This document shows, piece after piece, positions 19,308 to 28,212 of a stretch of DNA of 64,000 nt. The notes under the pieces are model-generated. The model saw only the letters and a program-made list of their open reading frames with translations. It did no database searches and was not told where the DNA came from. This DNA comes from Halomonas elongata DSM 2581 (lineage in GTDB: Bacteria > Pseudomonadota > Gammaproteobacteria > Pseudomonadales > Halomonadaceae), in NCBI RefSeq assembly GCF_000196875.2, contig NC_014532.2, positions 3,658,001-3,722,000 of the forward strand, in the 5' to 3' direction. Both the position numbers and the translations under genes were made by a program. Each line of letters opens with the position of its first letter. Position 1 is the stretch's first letter.

Positions 19308-20099
19308 ATGAAAACCGTCACCCTGAGCACGCTGCAGGCCCACAAGCGCGCCGGTGAAGCCTTCAGCTGCCTGACCGCCTACGACACCACCTTCGCCCAT
19401 GCCGCCAGCGATGCCGGCATCGAGGTCCTGCTGGTCGGAGATTCCCTGGGCATGGTGCTGCAGGGACATTCCAGCACCCTGCCGGTGACCCTCGACGACA
19501 TGCGTTACCACACCCGCTGCGTGGCCCGGGGCAAGGGCGCCAGCCTGCTGATGGTCGACCTGCCCTTCATGAGCAACGCCACCACCGAGCGCCTGCTCGA
19601 GGATGCCGGCGAGTTGATGCGCGCCGGCGCCGAGATGATCAAGGTGGAAGGCGAGGCCTGGATGGCCGAGGGCATACGCGAACTGACGCGGCGCGGCGTG
19701 CCGGTCTGCGCCCACCTCGGCCTCACGCCGCAGACCGTCCATCAACTGGGCGGTTACAAGGTCCAGGGCCGTGACGCCGACCAAGCCTCGCGCATCCTCG
19801 AGGATGCCCGCCGTCTGGTCGAGGCCGGTGCCTCGGTCATCCTGCTGGAATGCGTGCCCGCCAGCCTGGGACGCGCCGTCACCGAGGCACTCGACGTACC
19901 GGTCATCGGCATCGGCGCCGGTCCCGACACCGACGGCCAGATCCTGGTGATGCACGACATCCTGGGCGTGACGCCGGGGCGCAGCCCCCGCTTCGTGAAG
20001 AATTTCATGGCCGAGGCCGATGACATCGCGGACGCCTTCCGCCGTTATCATGAAGCCGTCAAGACGCGCCGTTTCCCGGCCGAGGAGCACTGTTTCTGA
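19308..20099 (+). CDS. panB: 3-methyl-2-oxobutanoate hydroxymethyltransferase
   Basis: First committed step of pantothenate synthesis: transfers hydroxymethyl from methylene-THF to ketoisovalerate. TIM barrel, 263 residues. Signature segments are [33 protein letters not shown] and [18 protein letters not shown]. The start at 19308 gives [13 protein letters not shown]; an in-frame codon 16 residues upstream is not family-like. It shares one base with panC (TGATG). Confidence 0.95.
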   Translation: MKTVTLSTLQAHKRAGEAFSCLTAYDTTFAHAASDAGIEVLLVGDSLGMVLQGHSSTLPVTLDDMRYHTRCVARGKGASLLMVDLPFMSNATTERLLEDAGELMRAGAEMIKVEGEAWMAEGIRELTRRGVPVCAHLGLTPQTVHQLGGYKVQGRDADQASRILEDARRLVEAGASVILLECVPASLGRAVTEALDVPVIGIGAGPDTDGQILVMHDILGVTPGRSPRFVKNFMAEADDIADAFRRYHEAVKTRRFPAEEHCF

Positions 20100-20947
20100 T
20101 GCAATGCCTGCAGGAGATCCACGAACTGCGCGAGACCCTGGCGGGCCACCGCCGCGCGGGCCGCACCATCGGCCTGGTGCCGACCATGGGCAATCTGCAC
20201 GAGGGCCATCTCGCCCTGGTCGCCGAGGCCCGTCGACGCGCCGACATCGTGGTCGCCACCATCTTCGTCAACCCGACGCAGTTCGGCCCCGACGAGGACC
20301 TGGATGCCTATCCACGCACCCTGGAAGCGGATCGGCAAAAGCTCGTCGAGGCCGGCTGCGACCTGCTGTTCGCCCCCGCCGAGTCCACGCTCTATCCGCG
20401 CGGCGGCAGCGCCCAGACCCGCGTCAGTGTGCCGGAGGTCTCGGAAGGTCTGTGTGGCGGTTCACGGCCGGGGCATTTCGACGGCGTGGCGACCGTCGTC
20501 ACCATGCTCTTCAACCTGGTCCAGCCCGACCTGGCCTGCTTCGGCGAAAAGGACTACCAGCAGCTCGCGGTCATCCGGCGCCTGGTGGATGATCTCCACC
20601 TGCCGGTCGAGATCGTCGGCGTGCCCATCGTTCGCGACCGGGACGGCCTGGCGCTGTCATCGCGCAATGGATACCTGAGCACCGAGCAACGCCGCACGGC
20701 GGCCGACCTTCAACGCACCCTTCGCGAATTGCGCGATGCCCTGGAAGGCGGTGCGGCGATCGAACCCACCCTCGCCACGGGCCTGGCCCGCCTGCGCGAG
20801 TCCGGCTTCGAGCCCGACTACCTGGAACTGCGTGCCGCCGACCTCCGCCCGGTCGACGCCTCGACGCGCGACGCCGTACTGCTCGCCGCCGCGCAACTCG
20901 GCCCGGCACGCCTGATCGACAACCTGAGCCTGACCCTGCCGCGCTGA
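20099..20947 (+). CDS. panC: pantothenate synthetase
   Basis: ATP-dependent joining of pantoate and beta-alanine; 282 residues. The HIGH-type nucleotide motif is [17 protein letters not shown] (about 24-40), followed by [27 protein letters not shown] and the KMSKS-like [10 protein letters not shown]. The start overlaps the panB stop; panD follows after 29 bases. Confidence 0.96.
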   Translation: MQCLQEIHELRETLAGHRRAGRTIGLVPTMGNLHEGHLALVAEARRRADIVVATIFVNPTQFGPDEDLDAYPRTLEADRQKLVEAGCDLLFAPAESTLYPRGGSAQTRVSVPEVSEGLCGGSRPGHFDGVATVVTMLFNLVQPDLACFGEKDYQQLAVIRRLVDDLHLPVEIVGVPIVRDRDGLALSSRNGYLSTEQRRTAADLQRTLRELRDALEGGAAIEPTLATGLARLRESGFEPDYLELRAADLRPVDASTRDAVLLAAAQLGPARLIDNLSLTLPR

Positions 20948-20976
20948 AGCGGGGCGCCAACAAGAGGAGCCCATCC

Positions 20977-21357
20977 ATGCTCACCCATATGCTCAAGGCC
21001 AAGCTGCACATGGCCCGCGTTACCCACGCCGTGCTCAACTACGAAGGCTCCTGCGCCATCGACGGTGAGCTGCTGGACATGTCCGGTATCCGCGAGAACG
21101 AGCAGATCCAGATCTACAACGTCGAGAACGGGCAGCGCTTCACCACCTATGCCATCCGCGCCGAGGAAGGTTCCAGGATGATCTCGGTGAACGGCGCCGC
21201 TGCCCACCTGGCCAGCGAAGGCCAGCGGGTGATCATCTGCAGCTACGCCATGTACACCGACGCCGAGCTCGACTCCCACCAGCCGGCCCTGGTCTATCTG
21301 CAGGAAGGCAACGCGGTCAGCCATACCAGCAACGCCATTCCCGTCCAGCTGGCCTGA
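20977..21357 (+). CDS. panD: aspartate 1-decarboxylase precursor
   Basis: Makes beta-alanine from aspartate for pantothenate. 126 residues. The proenzyme cleaves itself at Gly24-Ser25 in [10 protein letters not shown] to generate the pyruvoyl cofactor; that site is intact, as are Lys9 and Tyr58-type residues ([11 protein letters not shown]). GAGGAG precedes the ATG. Last gene of panBCD. Confidence 0.95.
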   Translation: MLTHMLKAKLHMARVTHAVLNYEGSCAIDGELLDMSGIRENEQIQIYNVENGQRFTTYAIRAEEGSRMISVNGAAAHLASEGQRVIICSYAMYTDAELDSHQPALVYLQEGNAVSHTSNAIPVQLA

Positions 21358-21363
21358 GCGAAA

Positions 21364-21392
21364 ACGCCGCCGGGCATGACACCCGGCGGCGT
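21364..21392 (+). terminator. terminator-like hairpin after panD
   Basis: Perfect 11-bp stem ACGCCGCCGGG (21364-21374) / CCCGGCGGCGT (21382-21392) with a 7-nt loop, directly after the panD stop. The T-run behind it is poor (CTCC), so termination strength is uncertain. Confidence 0.6.
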
Positions 21393-21487
21393 CTCCAGAG
21401 ACTCTCCCGCAATCAACGATTGCCGCAGCGCACAATGGTCGCCTATCCTGAAAGTCGGCACGTCCGCAAATTTCAGGAGTCATGATC

Positions 21488-22663
21488 ATGTCAGAAGTGG
21501 TGATCGTCGCCGCACGCCGCACCGCCGTCGGCGCCTTCGGCGGCTCTCTCGCCGGCATTCCCGCCAGCGACCTGGGCGCCCACGTCATCAAGGACATTCT
21601 CGCCGGCACAGGCGTGGCCGCCGACCAGGTGGATGAAGTCCTGCTCGGTCAGGTGCTGACAGCCGGCACCGGCCAGAATCCGGCCCGCCAGGCGTCCATC
21701 AAGGCCGGACTGCCCGAGGCCGTGCCCGCCATGACCATCAACAAGGTCTGCGGTTCCGGCCTCAAGGCCCTGCACCTGGCCACCCAGGCGATCCGCTGCG
21801 GCGATGCCGAGCTGATCCTGGCCGGCGGCCAGGAGAACATGTCGCTCTCCCCCCATGTGCTGCCCAACTCGCGCAATGGCCAGCGCATGGGCGACTGGAA
21901 GGCCATCGACTCCATGGTCCACGACGGCCTGTGGGATGCCTTCAACGACTACCACATGGGCATCACCGCCGAGAACCTGGCCGAAAAGTACGGCATCACC
22001 CGCGAGGCCATGGACGAATTCGCCGCCGGCTCCCAGCAGAAGGCCGCCGCCGCGATTCGCGAAGGTCGCTTCAAGGGCCAGATCGTCGGCATCGACATTC
22101 CCCAGCGCAAGGGCGACCCGGTGCACTTCGACACCGACGAAAACCCGCGCGAGGTGACCGCCGAGAAGCTCGGCGCCATGCGTCCGGCCTTCAAGAAGGA
22201 CGGCAGTGTCACCGCCGGCAATGCCTCGGCACTCAACGACGGTGCCGCCGTGGTAATGATGTGCAGCGCCGAGAAGGCCGAAGCACTCGGCCTCACTCCA
22301 CTGGCACGCATCAAGGCCTACGCCAATGCCGGCGTCGATCCCTCGATCATGGGCATCGGTCCCGCCCCGGCCACGCGCCGTTGCATGGAACGCGCCGGCT
22401 GGAGCCTCGACGAGCTGGACCTGATCGAAGCCAACGAAGCCTTCGCTGCCCAGGCGCTGTCGGTCAACAAGGAGCTCGGCTGGGATACCGACAAGGTCAA
22501 CGTCAACGGCGGTGCCATCGCACTCGGCCACCCCATCGGCGCTTCGGGCTGCCGCATCCTGGTCACCCTGGTGCACGAGATGATTGCCCGCGACGCCCAC
22601 AAGGGCCTGGCGACCCTGTGCATCGGCGGCGGGCAAGGCGTGGCCCTGGCCATCGAGCGCTGA
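21488..22663 (+). CDS. acetyl-CoA acetyltransferase (thiolase)
   Basis: Biosynthetic-type thiolase of 391 residues that condenses two acetyl-CoA to acetoacetyl-CoA. The nucleophile Cys88 is in [11 protein letters not shown], the His is in GHPIGASG and the proton-relay Cys in TLCIGGGQG. In halomonads it could feed polyhydroxybutyrate (PhaA role) or ketone catabolism (AtoB role); no PHA genes adjoin it, so no symbol is given. The start at 21488 is preferred to 21482 because AGGAG (21475-21479) is then 8 bases away rather than 2. Confidence 0.93.
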   Translation: MSEVVIVAARRTAVGAFGGSLAGIPASDLGAHVIKDILAGTGVAADQVDEVLLGQVLTAGTGQNPARQASIKAGLPEAVPAMTINKVCGSGLKALHLATQAIRCGDAELILAGGQENMSLSPHVLPNSRNGQRMGDWKAIDSMVHDGLWDAFNDYHMGITAENLAEKYGITREAMDEFAAGSQQKAAAAIREGRFKGQIVGIDIPQRKGDPVHFDTDENPREVTAEKLGAMRPAFKKDGSVTAGNASALNDGAAVVMMCSAEKAEALGLTPLARIKAYANAGVDPSIMGIGPAPATRRCMERAGWSLDELDLIEANEAFAAQALSVNKELGWDTDKVNVNGGAIALGHPIGASGCRILVTLVHEMIARDAHKGLATLCIGGGQGVALAIER

Positions 22664-22697
22664 ACCAACGACCTGCCGCTGTTTTCACCGAGAGACG

Positions 22698-22721
22698 ATG
22701 CCCCGCTTGCCGGGGCATTTT
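22698..22721 (+). terminator. terminator after the thiolase gene
   Basis: Stem ATGCCCCG (22698-22705) / CGGGGCAT (22711-22718) followed by TTTTCT on the plus strand. It abuts the end of the convergent MFS gene, whose stop lies at 22722-22724. Confidence 0.85.
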
Positions 22722-23915
22722 CTATCGTGTCTTCTCGCCAACCACGCTCGCCGGCGTACGCAACACCAGTAGTGTGGCGACCAGGAAGAACCCGCCAGCC
22801 ATCCAGGTCACACCGGGCAGGCTGATGCCGTCGACGACCCTTCCACCGACCATGGCGCCCAGGCCGATCGACAGGTTGAACACGAAGGCCATCAGCGCGG
22901 TGGCGGCTTCGGTATTCGGCGCCGTGCGCAGGATCCAGGTCTGAATGCTGACCGAAACGCTGCCGAACGCCGCTCCCCAGCCCATCAGCAGAGCCACGCC
23001 ACCCGCCGGCTGAACGCCGAGCCACGGGAAGCTGGCGACGACCAGCAACAGCAGGCTCGGTATTGCCAGCACCGCGCGATAGGGGTGATAACCGGCGAAG
23101 GCACCGGCGGCCACGTTCCCGATGATGCCGGCTGCGCCGTAGAGCAGGAGCAGGTTGCCGATATCGCTCCGGGCGATGCCGCTGATCTGCTGCAGAATGG
23201 GGCTGATGAAGGTATAGGCGGAGAAATGGCCGACCACCACCAGGCCCGTGGCGATCACCGCCACCCGGACGCCTCGATTCCCCAGTTGCTGGCCGAGCAT
23301 TCGCAGCCGTACCGGCTCGGTGGGCGGGAGTCGGGGCAGCCAGACCCACAATGCCAGGGCGGTCATCAGGCTCAATCCACCCAGGGCACCGAAGGCCACG
23401 CGCCAGTGGCTGTATTCCCCCAGCAGAGTGCCTGCCGGCACGCCCAGCACCGAAGCGGCGGCCACTCCGCCGAAGATCACCGTCATCGCCCTAGGCACCT
23501 TGTCGGCCGGCACCAGGCGCGGTGCGATACTGCCGGCGATGGCCCAGAAGCCGCCGATGCTCATGCCCACCAGCACCCGTGCGCCCAACAGGACCTCGAA
23601 GCTGTCGGCGAGCACCGTCAACGCGCTGCCGGCAACCATCAAGACCATCAGGCTGGTCAGCATGACGCGACGATCCAGGCGCCCCACGGCGACCGGCAGC
23701 AGCGGTGCCGAAAAGGCCGCCACCACGCCGGGAACCGTGACCATCAAACCGGCCAGACCCGGCGTCACGCCCAGTGACACGGCGACCTGCGACAGCAGGC
23801 CGATCGGCAACTGCTCGGCGGTGACCAGCAGAAAGATGCCGGCCATCACCGCGACCACGCCCCACCAGTGAGCGCCGGCCGTCTCCCGGGCACCGATCGT
23901 GCGAGCGTCTTCCAT
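22722..23915 (-). CDS. MFS transporter (DHA1-like drug/sugar efflux)
   Basis: Inner-membrane carrier of 397 residues with about 12 hydrophobic segments. It starts METARTIG-like with a cytoplasmic stretch, then WWGVVAVMAGIFLLVTAEQLP and the motif A-like region AVGRLDRRVMLTSLM between TM2 and TM3. The layout resembles AraJ/YdhP-type (DHA1) exporters; the substrate cannot be told. GGGAGAAGG precedes the ATG. The gene is a lone insertion between the thiolase gene and pnp, and the translation actually begins MEDARTIGARE. Confidence 0.85.
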   Translation of the reverse strand: MEDARTIGARETAGAHWWGVVAVMAGIFLLVTAEQLPIGLLSQVAVSLGVTPGLAGLMVTVPGVVAAFSAPLLPVAVGRLDRRVMLTSLMVLMVAGSALTVLADSFEVLLGARVLVGMSIGGFWAIAGSIAPRLVPADKVPRAMTVIFGGVAAASVLGVPAGTLLGEYSHWRVAFGALGGLSLMTALALWVWLPRLPPTEPVRLRMLGQQLGNRGVRVAVIATGLVVVGHFSAYTFISPILQQISGIARSDIGNLLLLYGAAGIIGNVAAGAFAGYHPYRAVLAIPSLLLLVVASFPWLGVQPAGGVALLMGWGAAFGSVSVSIQTWILRTAPNTEAATALMAFVFNLSIGLGAMVGGRVVDGISLPGVTWMAGGFFLVATLLVLRTPASVVGEKTR

Positions 23916-23941
23916 GATCCTTCTCCCTTGATGACCAAACG

Positions 23942-23977
23942 AAACCGCCCTCGCAGCTTGCGCTGCAAGGGCGGTTT
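23942..23977 (-). terminator. pnp terminator
   Basis: AAACCGCCC (23942-23950) pairs with GGGCGGTTT (23969-23977), with an inner GCAGC/GCTGC extension. On the minus strand it is followed by TTTCGTTT, 24 bases after the pnp stop. Confidence 0.85.
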
Positions 23978-24000
23978 GCCTCGAGCTTCAGCTCCGGGCT

Positions 24001-26133
24001 TTACAGCTCGGCGTCGGCCGCTTCGGCTTCGAAGGCCGCCTTCTCTTCGGGGGTGATCTCCTTGATGGTGAGCTTCACCCGGTTGCGATTGTCGATGTCG
24101 AGCACCTTGACGATCGGCTCGTCACCTTCGTTCAGGTAATCGCGCACGTCGTTGACCCGCTCGGGCACGATCTGCGAGATGTGCACCAGGCCATCGGTGC
24201 CGGGGATGATATTGACGAAGGCACCGAAGTCGGCGATGCGCACTACCTTGCCGCGATACAGCTTGCCGATCTCGGGCACGGCGGTGATGGCCAGTACGGT
24301 GTCGATGGCCGCCTTGGCCGCCGACTTCTCCTCGGCATAGATGCGTACGGTGCCGTCGTCATCCAGGTCAATGGAAGCGCCGGTATCCTCGCAGATCTTG
24401 CGGATCATGGCGCCACCCTTGCCGATGACATCACGGATCTTCTCCGGGTCGATCTTGATGGTGGCCATCGACGGCGCGTTCTCGGAGACTTCCTCACGAC
24501 TCTGGCCGATCACCGTGTTCATCTGCTCGAGGATGTGCAGACGGGCTTCATGGGCCTGCTGCAGCGCCTGCTCCATGATCTCCTCGTTGATGCCCTCGAT
24601 CTTGATGTCCATCTGCAGGGCGGTCACGCCTTCCGCGCTACCGGCCACCTTGAAGTCCATGTCGCCGAGGTGGTCCTCGTCGCCCAGGATATCGGTGAGC
24701 ACGGCGAAGCCGTCTTCATCCTTGACCAGGCCCATGGCGATGCCCGCCACCGGCGCTTTCATCGGCACGCCGGCGTCCATCAGGGCCAGCGAGGAGCCGC
24801 ACACCGAGGCCATCGAGCTGGAGCCGTTGGATTCGGTGATCTCGGAAACCACCCGGATGGTGTAGGGGAACTCGTCCTCGGAAGGCAACATGGCCTCCAC
24901 GCCCCGGCGTGCCAGGCGGCCATGGCCGATCTCGCGACGCTTGGGACCACCCATGAAACCGGCCTCGCCCACGCAGTAGGGCGGGAAGTTATAGTGCAGC
25001 AGGAAGCGATCCTTGCGCTCCCCTTCCAGCGATTCGATCAACTGGGCATCACGCAGGGTCCCCAGCGTCGCCACCACGACGGCCTGGGTCTCGCCACGGG
25101 TGAAGATCGCCGAGCCATGCGTCTTGGGCAGGCTGCCGACTTCGATATCCAGGGGGCGCACGGTCTTCAGGTCGCGGCCATCGATACGCGGCTCGCCCTT
25201 GACCACGCGACTGCGCACCACGCGCTTCTCGAGGCTGGCGAAAGCGCCCTTGACCTCGTCGGCATCGAACTTTCCGTCCTCTTCGCCGGCCAGTTGCTCC
25301 ACCGCCTCGTCCTTCAGGGCGGCCAGGGCATCCTGACGCTGCATCTTGTCGGTGATGCGATACGCCTCGCCGACCTTGGCTTCGAAGCCGCTGGCCATGG
25401 CGTCCTTGAGCGCCGTGTTCTCGGCGGGAGCCTGCCAGTCCCAGCGCGGCTTGCCGGCCTCGGCGGCGAGTTCCTGGATGGCGTTGATCGCCACCTGCAT
25501 TTCCTGGTGGCCATAGAGCACCGCACCCAGCATCTCGTCCTCGAGCAGCTCGTTGGCTTCGGACTCGACCATCAGCACGGCCTTCTCGGTGCCGGCCACC
25601 ACCATGTTGAGCTCGGAACTGGCCAGTTCCTCGACGGACGGGTTGAGGAAGTAACCGTGTTCCTCGGTGAAGCCGACACGAGCCGCGCCGATGGGACCGT
25701 TGAAGGGCACACCGGAAATCGCCAGGGCCGCGGACGTACCGATCATGGCGGCGATATCCGGGTCATGGTTGCGATCGGTGGAGAGCACCGTGCAGATGAC
25801 CTGGACCTCGTTCATGAACCCCTTGGGGAACAGCGGGCGAATCGGGCGATCGATGAGGCGCGAGGTGAGAGTTTCCTTCTCGGTGGGACGCCCCTCGCGC
25901 TTGAAGAAGCCGCCGGGAATCTTGCCGACCGCGTAGGTCTTCTCCTGGTAATGGACGGAGAGCGGGAAGAAGGGCTGGGAGGGATTGACGTCCTTCTTCG
26001 CCACCACGGTGCACAGCACCACGGTGTCGTCCATGGTGACCATCACGGCACCGGAGGCCTGGCGGGCGATACGCCCGGTTTCCAGGGTGACGGTACTGCG
26101 ACCGTATTCAAATGTTTTCTTGACCGGATTCAC
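24001..26133 (-). CDS. pnp: polyribonucleotide nucleotidyltransferase (PNPase)
   Basis: Phosphorolytic 3'-5' exoribonuclease of the RNA degradosome; 710 residues. Two RNase PH domains (first begins [17 protein letters not shown]; second has [14 protein letters not shown]) are separated by a helical linker. A KH domain ([22 protein letters not shown]) and an S1 domain ([20 protein letters not shown]) follow. A GTG start at 26133 is chosen: it gives [11 protein letters not shown], like other PNPases, with AAGGAAG 5 bases upstream. It lies downstream of rpsO as in most gammaproteobacteria, with a structured leader. Confidence 0.95.
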   Translation of the reverse strand: MNPVKKTFEYGRSTVTLETGRIARQASGAVMVTMDDTVVLCTVVAKKDVNPSQPFFPLSVHYQEKTYAVGKIPGGFFKREGRPTEKETLTSRLIDRPIRPLFPKGFMNEVQVICTVLSTDRNHDPDIAAMIGTSAALAISGVPFNGPIGAARVGFTEEHGYFLNPSVEELASSELNMVVAGTEKAVLMVESEANELLEDEMLGAVLYGHQEMQVAINAIQELAAEAGKPRWDWQAPAENTALKDAMASGFEAKVGEAYRITDKMQRQDALAALKDEAVEQLAGEEDGKFDADEVKGAFASLEKRVVRSRVVKGEPRIDGRDLKTVRPLDIEVGSLPKTHGSAIFTRGETQAVVVATLGTLRDAQLIESLEGERKDRFLLHYNFPPYCVGEAGFMGGPKRREIGHGRLARRGVEAMLPSEDEFPYTIRVVSEITESNGSSSMASVCGSSLALMDAGVPMKAPVAGIAMGLVKDEDGFAVLTDILGDEDHLGDMDFKVAGSAEGVTALQMDIKIEGINEEIMEQALQQAHEARLHILEQMNTVIGQSREEVSENAPSMATIKIDPEKIRDVIGKGGAMIRKICEDTGASIDLDDDGTVRIYAEEKSAAKAAIDTVLAITAVPEIGKLYRGKVVRIADFGAFVNIIPGTDGLVHISQIVPERVNDVRDYLNEGDEPIVKVLDIDNRNRVKLTIKEITPEEKAAFEAEAADAEL

Positions 26134-26210
26134 GGCGACTTCCTTCAACTTTTCGATTCATGTTCGGGTCGTTTTGACTCGGCGACCATTTTAGGTGTTG
26201 ACGGTCGCGA

Positions 26211-26279
26211 GGGCCACCGGTTATGCGGCTCATCGGTCAAAGTGGTGGCCCGGATGTTGTTCCGTGAGTGCTGGCCACC
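26211..26279 (-). promoter_or_regulatory. alternating hairpin segments in the pnp leader
   Basis: Segments GGGCCACC (26211-26218), GGTGGCCC (26244-26251) and GGCCACC (26273-26279) alternate in orientation. The middle one can pair with the first (8 bp) or with the last (7 bp), not both. The stretch lies between the rpsO terminator and the pnp start on the minus strand. In E. coli the pnp leader forms an RNase III-cut hairpin used in autoregulation; a similar role here is inference. Confidence 0.5.
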
Positions 26280-26298
26280 GGCGATATCCCCATAAACG

Positions 26299-26330
26299 CA
26301 AAACGGGCAGCCCTGGGGCTGCCCGTTTCG
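26299..26330 (-). terminator. rpsO terminator / attenuator before pnp
   Basis: AAACGGGCAGCCC (26301-26313) pairs with GGGCTGCCCGTTT (26316-26328). On the minus strand a TTTTGCGTTT tract follows. It lies between rpsO and pnp, where E. coli also has a partial terminator. Confidence 0.85.
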
Positions 26331-26381
26331 AATGGCCTGCAGTGAAGAAAAGGAGGAATTCGCGTGATGAGCGATGAGAGG

Positions 26382-26456
26382 CTGGTCGCCGCCGGCGCGC
26401 AGGACCCGGAGTGTAGATGAAACTACATGAGGAGTCCGAGCACCGCCGGCGGCCAG
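26382..26456 (-). repeat. long bipartite cruciform-like element between rpsO and pnp
   Basis: A 75-base imperfect inverted repeat. CTGG (26382-26385) pairs with CCAG (26453-26456); CCGCCGGCG (26389-26397) pairs with CGCCGGCGG (26444-26452); GGAC (26402-26405) pairs with GTCC (26434-26437); TGTAG (26412-26416) pairs with CTACA (26423-26427) around an ATGAAA loop. It stands 33 bases after the rpsO stop in the transcript. It looks like a repeated intergenic (REP/BIME-like) or RNA element; its copy number in the genome cannot be checked here. Confidence 0.6.
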
Positions 26457-26488
26457 GATCTCGAGCGCAGTAGCGAATTACCCTTTTC

Positions 26489-26758
26489 TTAGCGGCGCAG
26501 ACCGAGGCGCTGGATAATCGACTGATAACGCTCGAAATCCTTGCGCTTCAGATAGTCGAGCAGCTTACGACGCTGGTTGACCATGCGGATCAGGCCACGA
26601 CGCGAGTGGTGATCCTGCTTGTTGGTCTTGAAGTGATCCTGCAGGCCGTCGATGTTGGCGGTCAGCAGGGCCACCTGAACCTCGGGGGAACCGGTGTCGT
26701 TTTCACCACGGCCGTATTCGTTGACGATCGCGGCTTTCTGTTCAGCGGTCAGTGCCAT
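26489..26758 (-). CDS. rpsO: 30S ribosomal protein S15
   Basis: Small-subunit protein of 89 residues that binds 16S rRNA early in assembly. It carries the full S15 signature: [37 protein letters not shown] precedes the ATG. It follows truB by 90 bases and may be partly expressed from the upstream nusA-infB operon. Confidence 0.97.
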   Translation of the reverse strand: MALTAEQKAAIVNEYGRGENDTGSPEVQVALLTANIDGLQDHFKTNKQDHHSRRGLIRMVNQRRKLLDYLKRKDFERYQSIIQRLGLRR

Positions 26759-26848
26759 CTGTCTCTCCAGTAAGCAATATGCCTGAATGATGAATGTCGG
26801 GGACCACGCATATTTGCAGTCCCCACGCCCAGCCCCGTCGGGGCTGGC

Positions 26849-27775
26849 TCATGCCGAGCCCGCCACGGCGGAACTCAGCAGGCGCCGGGGGGCGATATCC
26901 CCGGCCGCCGTCACCACGCCGAGGCCCAGAAAGGCATCGGCGTGATAGAGCCTGGTCAAACTGTCGGCGGGCAAGTCGCCCGCTTCTCCTGTCGCCGCCT
27001 GGCCGAAGCGCAGGCAACGGGCACCGGCAGCGCTCATGTCGCGGCGCGGCAGGTGCGCGACCAGCACATCGACCGGCAAGAGCGCCGAGTCCTGTGCCGC
27101 ATCCTCGATCAAGCGCTCGAGAGCCTCGAGGCTCAACATGCCCTCGCTCTCGAAGGGACCTGTCTTGAGACGCCGCAGCTCACTGATGTGGCCGCCGCAT
27201 CCCAGCGCCTGGCCGATATCTTCGGCCAGAGTCCTGATGTAGGTGCCCTTGCTGACCCGCACCTCCATCTCGAAGGCTGCCTCCTCGCATGCGAGGAGGC
27301 GCGCATCATACACCGTCACACGGCGCGCTGCACGCTCCACCGTCTTGCCCTCACGAGCCAGCTCGTAGAGCTTGCGGCCCTGATGCTTGAGCGCCGAATG
27401 CATCGGCGGCACCTGCTCGATCTCGCCGATGAAGTGCGTCAACGTCTCGCGCAGCCCGGCCTCACCGAGTGCCGGCACTTCGCGTCGCTCGACCACTTCG
27501 CCTTCGGCGTCACCGGTATCGGTCACCGTCCCGAGTTCGACCCGGGTGCGGTACACCTTGTCGGCTTCCAGCAGATGGCTTGAAAACTTGGTGGCCTCGC
27601 CGAAACAGATCGGCAGCAGGCCGGTGGCCATCGGATCGAGCGTACCGGTGTGGCCCGCCTTCTGGGCCTGGAACAGGCGTCTTGCCCGTTGCAGGGCATG
27701 ATTGCTCGACACGCTCCGGGGCTTGTCGAGCAACAGCACGCCGTTCACCGGTAGTCCACGACGGCGACGCGCCAT
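26849..27775 (-). CDS. truB: tRNA pseudouridine(55) synthase
   Basis: Makes pseudouridine 55 in the T-loop of tRNAs; 308 residues. The catalytic Asp is in KAGHTGTLDPMATGLLPICFGEATK (about 40-60); other signatures are GEIEQVPPMHSALKHQGRKLYELAR and VRVSKGTYIRTLAEDIG. The start shares one base with the rbfA stop (TGATG), so translation is coupled. Confidence 0.96.
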   Translation of the reverse strand: MARRRRGLPVNGVLLLDKPRSVSSNHALQRARRLFQAQKAGHTGTLDPMATGLLPICFGEATKFSSHLLEADKVYRTRVELGTVTDTGDAEGEVVERREVPALGEAGLRETLTHFIGEIEQVPPMHSALKHQGRKLYELAREGKTVERAARRVTVYDARLLACEEAAFEMEVRVSKGTYIRTLAEDIGQALGCGGHISELRRLKTGPFESEGMLSLEALERLIEDAAQDSALLPVDVLVAHLPRRDMSAAGARCLRFGQAATGEAGDLPADSLTRLYHADAFLGLGVVTAAGDIAPRRLLSSAVAGSA

Positions 27776-28194
27776 CAGTCGCGCTCTCCCTCGCCGCGCT
27801 CGTCATCGCCACCCTCGGGCTCATCGTCGTGGCGGTCGCGATCGTTCGCCACCGCCTCGTCGATCAGCGAGGAGAGACGCTGGCCACGCACCACGCTCTC
27901 GTCGTAGTGAAAGCGCAGCTCGGGCACATGACGCAACTTGATGCGACGAGCGATCTGGCTGCGCAGGAAACCGGCGGCGCGCTTGAGTACCGCCATGTTT
28001 TCCTTGATGCGCTCGGCATCCTGCTCGCCGAGCAGCGTCACGTGGACGTCGGCATAGCCGAGGTCACGGCTGACCTCGACGCCGCTGACGGTGACCATGC
28101 CCAGGCGCGGATCCTTGATCTCGCGCTGGATGAGGACCGCCAGCTCCTTCTGGAGCTGGTCGGCCACACGGTCGGTACGCTTGAACTCACGCAT
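27775..28194 (-). CDS. rbfA: 30S ribosome-binding factor A
   Basis: KH-fold assembly factor of the 30S subunit, needed for 5' processing of 16S rRNA and cold growth. 139 residues; MREFKRTDRVADQLQKELAVL is the family N-terminus, and the core ends at RIKLRHVPELRFHYDES. The acidic tail (DDEPEGGDDERGEGE) is probably disordered. GAGGAG precedes the ATG. It lies 18 bases after infB. Confidence 0.95.
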   Translation of the reverse strand: MREFKRTDRVADQLQKELAVLIQREIKDPRLGMVTVSGVEVSRDLGYADVHVTLLGEQDAERIKENMAVLKRAAGFLRSQIARRIKLRHVPELRFHYDESVVRGQRLSSLIDEAVANDRDRHDDEPEGGDDERGEGERD

Positions 28195-28212
28195 GGTCGA
28201 CTCCTCGAGCGT

